Source: Pholis gunnellus
Lineage: Eukaryota > Chordata > Actinopteri > Perciformes > Pholidae
Assembly (NCBI GenBank): GCA_910591455.2
Contig: OU342804.1
Coordinates: forward strand, 6,594,133-6,658,132
DNA: 64,000 bases
Reading direction: 5' to 3'
Below are positions 56,355-64,000 of the stretch, piece by piece. Positions within the stretch are counted from its first letter, which is position 1. Every line of letters starts with the position of its first letter. The translations under genes were made by a program, and so were the position numbers. The notes below the pieces were generated by a model. The model made no database searches. It had not been told where the DNA came from and worked only from the letters and a program-made list of their open reading frames with translations.

Positions 56355-56761
56355 ACTGGTTGTATAGAAGTCTATGAGAAAATGACTCTACTTCTCTCTT
56401 GATTTATTACCTCAGTAAACATTGTAAACATGAGTTTATGGTCTCAATCTCTAGTTTCAAGTCTTCTTCAATACAGCATGATGTTCATTTAGTAAATGAT
56501 GGTCCATTTAGAGTCAAACAGACCATAAAGCAGGGGATGCTTTAGGGCGGGGCTTACAGTGATTGACAGGTCTCCATCAGAGACGTATACGGTGTCTCTA
56601 CGTCACTCCTTCTCAGTCCAAATATGGTCACTTCCTGTTCACCGGTTGCAAAGAAAAAACAAGATGGCGACGACCAAAACGACGAACTTGAGGCTTCAAA
56701 ACGGACGTCCACAAACCAACGGGTGACATTACGATGACTACGTCCGTTCTTATAGACAGTT
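56355..56761 (+). repeat. Dispersed repeat family A, copy 8
   Basis: Starts at CTGGTTGTATAGAAGTC, just past where the CTCF-like motif would be, and includes AGCAGGGGATGCTTTAGGGC, TCACTTCCTGTTCACCGG and the TCCACAAACCAACGGGTGAC end. Confidence 0.85.
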
Positions 56762-59529
56762 TACGCAACAAACACACAAACTAGAGCGGAGAGTGATGTC
56801 ATTCGGTCATAAACCAAAGTATTGGACAAAGGGAGATTTCGACCCGATGACTGAGCTACACATGAAAAGTCAGACGATCACCAAAGTGATTACAATCCAT
56901 CCTGATGAGAACATGAATGTTTGTACTGAATACACAGAAATCCAGCCAATAGGTGTCGAGACGTTCCACTAAAAAAACACAAACTGGAATCTCATGGTGG
57001 CGCTAAATAAATCCAGAGGATCAACAAAATTCAGGAGGATTCAACATTAATGTTTCTTGTAAATTTCATGTCAATCCATCCAGCAGTTGTAGAGATATTT
57101 CAGTCTGGACCAAAGTGGTGGAGCGACTGACTGACTGAACATTAAAGAGTAAAGTGACCGCTGCTGAGACCGGTGGATCTCATGGTCAACCCAGTTCAAA
57201 CTGGAGACACCTTTTGAGAGCAGAGCCAGAGAAGAAAACATAAAACACTCTACAGTCGACTTATTAAACTCATTAATAATCCTGTGAAGATATTACAAAG
57301 CGTGAGCACTTCACACCCTTTAAGAGGGACACAGATATCCGCATGAAAGAGAAAAGTCTCCGTGCATTAGACGATATCGTGCAGTGAAGCATTTTCTTGT
57401 TACACAGACGTCAGCAGCAGGACCTGAGAGGGGGTTGAAGCGAGAGGTGAGAGACAGGTTGAAAAAACTGAAGTGAAAGGAAGACAGATGGAAGAGAGTC
57501 GAGACAAGATCTTTGTTATCTTGGTTTTGATGACATTAACATGAAACCTGAGTAAAAAGACACAGTGTTGCTCCTGACTGTCTGCATCAGTGAAGGTTTC
57601 TCTGTCAATCCTCCACATCCAGCAAACCTGTTGTTTCTGTATCGACCGAGTCAACGCCTCAGTAGTTGACAATGATCTGTTTGATTTGTGGTCGTCTGGA
57701 TTACATTTCTCCATCTAATCTTTAATAATAGAAGACCAGAGGAGGCAAAAAGAATGTCCTCTGGATCACTAAAGCCAGACTTCCATCTTTACTTTAGCAC
57801 GAGGACCGTCATTGCATCAGTTTGTTTTATTTTACTGACTAACTTGTGTTTACACATCAAAGTATCCTGGATTGAGCTGCACCAGCTATTTATTATGTAA
57901 AGTCCCTCTTAGACTCTTAGATTCTCAGTAACAAGTAGCTTCAGTTTGTGATTTAATAAAATCAGATGGCGCCATTAAAACCTGAGAAATGTCTTCGCTA
58001 AACATAGACTTTAGTAATGTAATCAGTATTACCAGTCACTGTAGCATCACAAGCTGTTGGATAACTTACAAAATAACAGTTTTAGGAAGCCAAATAATAT
58101 CTTAAACTTAACAGCCAATCCTTCATAAATGTAAGTATGACTTTGTTTTATTAATGTATTTTAATATGGAGAAATATTTCGGAGTTTGCCGTACTTAATG
58201 CAGTTTAAAGTGAGAGGAAAATAACGTATCATGAAAACCTAACTGATGTTATTTAATCATCTAAGTTTGAGTTTTTACTGACATTTGTTAAGTAGCTCTG
58301 GTTCAAATGAAGACATTGTAAAAACATATTAGAGTTCACTTTTTATTTTGTCAACAACAGTAATTTGTTCAGTAATTATAAATACAAACACCATTCAAAG
58401 CAGCAGTCACACAGGAGTCTTTATCACGGTCCTCTGGCTCCCTCTGCTGGTTCAAAACACCCTCAAACCTCATAAAAAGTTGTCCCAGCTGTCCCAAAAC
58501 AATCAAAGAGCCTCACTGGTCTTCCTTCATCACCATAGACACACACTCTCTAGTGTATTGTGACTCAAACACACACAGTCCTGCTTTCCCAAATGCTCAC
58601 TAGAGCACCGAATGTGGATTCATCTGCCGCTGAAAATAGTCCCCAACAAAAGCTCTATTTCCTCCTGTTTGTTTGATCAAAAAGCTAAACATACCATCTT
58701 GTCTTCCTGTATTCCCCTGCCTTAAATATTGATATTTATTTAAAAGGAGACATATTGAGCTCATATTTCAGGTTCATACTTGTATTTTGGGTTTATAATA
58801 GAACATTGTGTTCATGCTTTAATGTTCAAAAACTCTTTATTTATCTCTGAATACAGCCGTCTTCATCCTCTGTCTGAAACACTGCAGCTTGGGTCCATGA
58901 TTACTTCCTGTCAGCTGATGTCATTCACACATACATCGCAAATAAACTCGGACACATTGAGAACGTTTACGTTATAAAACTGTGGATGGTCTTTACTGTG
59001 TAGTTTGGATCCACAGTTTCTGAATAGAGGCTGTGAGTATTTCACCATGGATTGACATTTCAATACTTTCAAAGTATTTATACAACATTTAAACTTGCTT
59101 TATAATAAAAATCTTTCTTTATAACGTATGGAACCTTGAAATTCCACTAAAGTAGCGATTAAATGACTTCATACAAACGGACGTTGCTTTTCTTTTGCAG
59201 ACTTTCGACACATTTCATGAAGTTAGAGGTGAATAAATAAAATATAATATTGCACATCTTTCTTATTATTAGGTCAACATGGTCAATAAGCTGCACATTG
59301 TGTTCGATTGTACATATAAACCTGCACCTGGTTTGTTTTCCCTGCGTGTCACTCACCTGCGTTTTGCTGATATTCCTTATTGTCCCGTCTGTGAGTTTCC
59401 TTTGATGTAACCAAAGGTCCGGGTATCACCACACAAATCCCATTTTAAAAAGTCTAGACTTAGTCTGTTGGTGTTTTTTGTTACAGTGAGTGAATAAAGT
59501 CAAACCTCCATCTTGATGCGTTGTAGTCG
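56762..59529. other. Convergent spacer between drd4 and sirt3
   Basis: No exon recognised. The sirt3 3'UTR should occupy its right part; minus-strand AATAAA candidates are TTTATT at 58836-58841 and 58342-58347. The rest is AT-rich sequence without clear structure. Confidence 0.45.
58436..58450 (-). promoter_or_regulatory. CTCF-like motif between drd4 and sirt3
   Basis: On the minus strand CCAGCAGAGGGAGCC resembles the CTCF core with one mismatch. Position between two convergent genes is compatible with insulation, but binding is unknown. Confidence 0.25.
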
Positions 59530-62500
59530 TCACTCTTCTGTCTTTGTTGCAGCCTGAAGATAACAGAGCACAAAACAACATAAACTCATCAGCTAACGTT
59601 ACTAAAATGATTTGGTGTAATGTGAAATAGATCACAGTGATTCATTATCTCAGCTTTGAAGTGCCTTTCAGCTCATGTTTTGTTTTCACAGCCTAAACTT
59701 TACTTTATTGGCTGTTTGATTAAATAGATGCCATGAACCCAAGTACGTAAAAGTGAACTACCCTGAAAGGCTCATGGGAACTCTGACGTAGAAGAGTTAT
59801 AACTTGAGTTTGTAACCACAACACACACACTCACACACTCACTTTCTCAGCACCAGCCGCCATCAGAGCGTCCAGCTCCTGAGTCCAGCCGAGGGCATCG
59901 ACCAGAGCTCGCACGCCAGCGACCACGTCGCCCAGCTGCACGACGTCATGAGGCCGGCGGCGCCAGGCGAACGGACCCACCAGGTCCCTGTTGATGAGCA
60001 GACGGGGAACGGAGCTGCGCACAGATCCCGCCAGACTGGCGAAAGGCTCCACCTGCAGAGCGAAGAGTCAAAGAGTCAAAGAGCAGCTGGTCAAAGCATG
60101 TCGAACTGGTTATTTTAACCTTTTTTAAATATGTTTTGGGGGTATTTTGCAGATTAATATAGTTTTATAGTGGAGATGCAGACAGGAAACAGACTTTGTG
60201 GTGACTCCAAATATTTAACAATAAAGAATCAAGAGCAACTATGACAAAGAACCTTGAGTGTGAGAAGACAGATCCTGATCCAGCTGCTTGAAACTATTGA
60301 TATCACAATAAGAAGTGGATTTTTTACCACGTCAGCCAACAATAAAGTATTTTGTTGTATTTTCATATGAAAACCCGACAGATTCTCCAGCATGAAAAGT
60401 GAGAATATTTGCAGTGCTTACTTCATGCTGCACCTGTTAGCAACAGAACATAAGAGCTGCTTTTAAAGTTGCAAAAATGGCAACAAAGACTTTTACGTCT
60501 TTTGCAAAACAAGATGGTTTTAACCTGGTGGCTGCTGGAATTCATCGATTTACAAAGAATCCTAAATTTCAGGGGCTTCCTGGTGTCATATCTATCTCTC
60601 TGCCCATGTGTCCCGTCAGCATCTTCACTGTAAGCTATTTAAATAAGACAAGAACTAAATCTTTAAAGAGTGCATGTTCCAGTCTTACAGCCACCCCTCC
60701 TCATGTTATCTCTCACTCTAATGTGCTGGTTCAGCTGGAAGAACATCAGATTACTGGGCCATGACGTGCTTTGAGGCCGGAGGCGCTCACCTCCAGTGAG
60801 GTTCCCATGATGATCAGCAGGTCGGCCTGAGGGAAGTCTATGAGGTACTTGAAGAAGTGACGTGGAAGCTCCTCCCCGAAGAACACGATGTCGGGCTTCA
60901 CCACACCTTTACAGGTGGGACACTGTGGGACCGTCCCGCTCATCACGTCTGACTAGTGAGACATGGAAACAACATGGAACATTAGTATTAATAATATTCT
61001 TAAATCATTACAGTCTAAAGTGTTATCTTACATTTTAATCATGAATTCAAACCGTATTCAACGGTACAATTGTATAAAATGAAGGAAAACAAGAAAATAC
61101 TCAAGTGTTTGTGATTCATACTTAGATAAACGACTGCATTGGTTTACCGTCTAATTTAAAATGCTCAATTAGTTTTTTGCTAATTGATGAACAATTACTT
61201 GAGCATTGAAAAAGCTTATCTGAGGTGTTACGTTATCTATGTTAAGATAAAGTGACATCAAAAAGTCTTATTGTGCAGAGAATTAAAATGTTGAGTGCAC
61301 AAGTGATCAATAATAAATAAAATGGTGCAATTGATTTATTTACATGGTTATTTTTGTATATATATCATTTATGTCATTTTATTTATAATTCATTTTATGA
61401 CTCACTTATTTTTCCTCTTACCTGTAATTTATCAATCTAGATTGTTTGGTGTGTGTTGCTGAAAGTTGGAGATATCACCCGTAAAGATAACCGCCCTCTC
61501 TTCAACATACATCGATAGATATATCGATGAATGGACAGACAGACCGACCACAGAGCGTCATATACATTTATATTGGAGAGAAGACAGACATCTCAACGCC
61601 TGAACGTCTCCAACACTCAGTAACTCACACCAAAATAATCTAGCTTGGTAAATAGCACTACAGGTAAGAGGATTTTGGGGTAAACTGTCCCTTTAATGTT
61701 CACCGTGTCTAAAAACAGACGACATGATAAACCTATTTTAAATATTCTGCTGAAGGTTGGCTGAATGTGTAGAGTTCGTGTTTTGGGTCAGAACTCACGC
61801 GTAGCTCCTCCCCCTCGTACTCCCTCAGACACACTGTGCAGGTCGCCGTGGCAAATGTGCCGTGAGCCTCCACCAACATCGCAGGAGGAATCCCGGCCAC
61901 TTGATACACAAGTAAACAAAGCAAGGTGGCTTAAAACGTCAGTGCGTGTATCTCACTGACGTGTAGTCATTTGTAGAATGAATACATAAAGTAAGTAAGT
62001 ACAAACGTCTTTCCAGCCCGTCGATGTTCTGCGTGTACATCCTGAGAAGCTGACTCTTCTTGTGAAGCAGCCGCACAAAATAGTGGGCTAGATTGGGCTG
62101 ATAATTCCCCGGATAGAGCTCTTTGGCCAGGGCGAAGAAGGGATTCGGGTTTTGGTAGAAAAAGCTGAGCTCGAATATCGCCTCGGCGTAGGGCAGGTCG
62201 TACTGCTGCAGGTTGTCATAGAGGCCGCTGCCTGGAGACCTGCGAGGTAATAAGCTGCTGAATACACCCGATACCGACAGGAGGTTTACACGAATACTCA
62301 AATGAACAGCCAACAGTGTCACCTGAAGTCTGGGATGCCACTGGGCGTGCTGATCCCGGCTCCAGCCATCACCACCACCCTCCTGTACTGCCGCTCTCGG
62401 ATGCTCTTGGCGATGTCCTCCAGGGTCTTCTGATCCTCGGCTGCACCGCCACCGCGGGAGGAAAGCCCTCGAGTCCCATTCCACCAGGGAGAGTTGGTTT

Positions 62501-63932
62501 GTCTTTGAAGAAGAAAAACAGGAACGAAGGAGTTTGTTAAAATAAATATGTTTGTCTGACTGAACCAGAGATGCTCACAAGGAATGTTTTGCAAGTCGAG
62601 TTTTATGGTTGTGACGAGCGTTCTATCGTCTGCTGCACGCCAGCCGGTCTACTTAGAGGGTTAGGGTTATGGTAGCTATATCTAAGGAAGGAAGACAGGA
62701 AAACATCGCTAAAATTACTGGACTTGGAATAATACCCGTAAAGTCAATTACAGTTGGTACGACCGTATTGTATAACTACACTGGGTCTCCAACTAATGCC
62801 AGCTTCTAATCTACTGTACTGTAGACTCACAAGCACAGAGACCATCACAAGTCCAAATCAAGTCACTGTGCCAAGTCCTAGTCCCCATCTCTAGCATCAA
62901 CGCCACAGAGATGCACATAAATATTAGATTTAACAGAAGCATCAGAGCCCATAATCACGTATATATAATGTGCATTTTTTTACTGAATATTTGTATTGTA
63001 TGTTACTTTCATTGCTTATGTATATTATTTGCTGCTGTAGTGAACAAATTTACCTTGTGGGATGACTAAAGTATCTATCTATCTATCTATAATGGGCAGT
63101 TTGCAGCAACCCACATGGACGTATACACATGTAACTCTGAAGTAACGTCACATAAACATCCAGCATCTCATTGTTTCTGTCTGTCAAGTATTGTGCTCTG
63201 CTTACTCATTTGATTTTCTTTTCTTTTGCACAATCAGAGCTGCAGATACTACTGCTCTACTCGTTTTAAATATTAGTTGATTGATAGAAAAGTAATTGGC
63301 AACTATTATAATATTTCCATTATTATCTGGTTGCAGCTTCTCTATTGTGAATATGATGTGGTTTCTTTAGTCTCATACAATTGTAAAACATATATTTTTG
63401 GATAGAAAACAATATTTTTGAGGAGGTCACTTGGGGCTTTTGGTGACGACCATTTTTGAGCAATTTTAAGCCAATGTGACAATGCTTTTCCTTGTCATCT
63501 TTATAAATATATTGGGTTTTGGACTGCTGGACATAACAAGACATTTGAAGACGCCCTTATGGGCTGAAGGAAATGTAGTGGAGTAGAAGGAGGAAGTTGC
63601 ATAAAATAAAAGTACCTCAAATACTTAATGTACTTTAGTAAATGTACTTAGTTACATTCCCCCACTGCTGTCTGGTAAGGAGTCTCGTGTGTACCTGTGT
63701 GTGACATACCTGCACAGAGCTGCACCTGAACCTGGACACGAACTCCTTTGACTCAAACGACCTAGAAAAAAAGACTCGCAATGATCACTCATCAAACCAC
63801 TAATCCTTATTTCATTATAGTTTCATGGTCTGTCTACTAACCGTTGGCAGAGAGCGCCCTGCTTGTCCTCGAGCTCAAGTACAAACAAAGTCTGACAGGT
63901 GACAGTAATGAGGAACTCACTAAAGAAGCCAT
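59530..63932 (-). CDS. sirt3: Sirtuin 3, mitochondrial NAD-dependent protein deacylase (8 exons, 350 aa)
   Basis: Class I sirtuin; removes acetyl groups from mitochondrial enzymes using NAD+. Exons, 5' to 3' on the minus strand: 63932-63842, 63761-63710, 62502-62323, 62239-62007, 61899-61799, 60952-60791, 60052-59843, 59553-59530; all phases fit. The N-terminus (MASLVSSSLLSPVRLCLYLS) is basic and Ser/Leu-rich with no acidic residue, as expected of a mitochondrial presequence. Domain motifs: GAGIS and GIPDFR (95-108), TQNIDGLER (177-185), catalytic H198 in VEAHGTF, zinc cysteines C206, C209, C230, C233, then FFGEELP, GTSLEVEP and NRD. The last exon adds only AATKTEE; reading through its donor would instead give VSV and a stop. 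Symbol over sirt2: the presequence and GTSLEVEPFASL with a short C-terminus. The promoter lies beyond the window. Confidence 0.95.
60953..61798 (-). other. sirt3: sirt3 intron 5
   Basis: GTGAGT donor, CACTAG acceptor. No exon or recognised repeat family. Confidence 0.6.
62503..63709 (-). other. sirt3: sirt3 intron 2
   Basis: GTATGT donor, TCTTCAAAG acceptor. Contains (TATC)n at 63072-63090, a dispersed repeat around 63440-63560 (GGACTGCTGGACATAACAAG, ACATTTGAAGACG) and a TACTTxAGTA-type repeat at 63575-63662. Confidence 0.6.
63072..63090. repeat. (TATC)n microsatellite
   Basis: Four to five CTAT units in sirt3 intron 2. Confidence 0.85.
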
Positions 63933-64000
63933 AACAGAGCAGAAACTGGACTAAAGTTACTGACAGATTGTTATTGCATGACTCCTACTCACGGATACGA

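Noticed and set aside
60477..60764. 95-codon plus-strand open frame inside a sirt3 intron
   Set aside because: No family similarity, no splice or promoter support, antisense to sirt3.

Overview
This is a window of teleost (probably percomorph) nuclear DNA. The genes have many short exons with GT-AG introns. Intergenic and intronic DNA is AT-rich and full of microsatellites, minisatellites and dispersed fish-type repeats. Nothing bacterial or viral in organisation is visible. I rebuilt four complete protein-coding genes by hand from splice signals, phase and protein-family knowledge; none appears as one long open frame.

Layout, left to right. 1-10.2 kb: no recognisable gene; a 23-bp minisatellite, dispersed repeats, and a foldback element nested in another repeat. 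10.3-18.8 kb (+): ctsd, cathepsin D, 9 exons, 396 aa, with a TATA box and an ETS/CRE-like composite. 20.8-30.5 kb (-): a four-ectodomain cadherin, most likely cdhr5, 14 exons, 698 aa, tail-to-tail with ctsd. 30.5-40.9 kb: gene-free head-to-head interval with microsatellites, a diverged TAG-rich tract of about 0.9 kb and a copy of a 270-bp block also found in a cdhr5 intron. 40.95-52.86 kb (+): drd4, D4 dopamine receptor, 4 exons, 386 aa; its introns hold a non-autonomous hAT element and a 740-bp minisatellite. 52.9-59.5 kb: probable drd4 3'UTR and repeats. 59.5-63.9 kb (-): sirt3, mitochondrial NAD-dependent deacylase, 8 exons, 350 aa; its start codon lies 68 bases from the right edge, so its promoter is cut off.

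The genes are functionally unrelated (lysosomal protease, microvillar adhesion, dopamine signalling, mitochondrial deacylation). What links them is ancestral synteny: cdhr5 and drd4 are also divergent neighbours in human 11p15.5, where SIRT3 lies nearby. The mammalian secretin gene between them was not recognised here.

The most interesting observations concern repeats. One family, about 0.5 kb long and present in eight copies, carries a CTCF-like motif in most copies. In ctsd intron 6 a copy of the same family ends 15 nt before an exon and appears to supply its branch point through a substitution seen in no other copy here. I found no evidence for a new multi-gene system.
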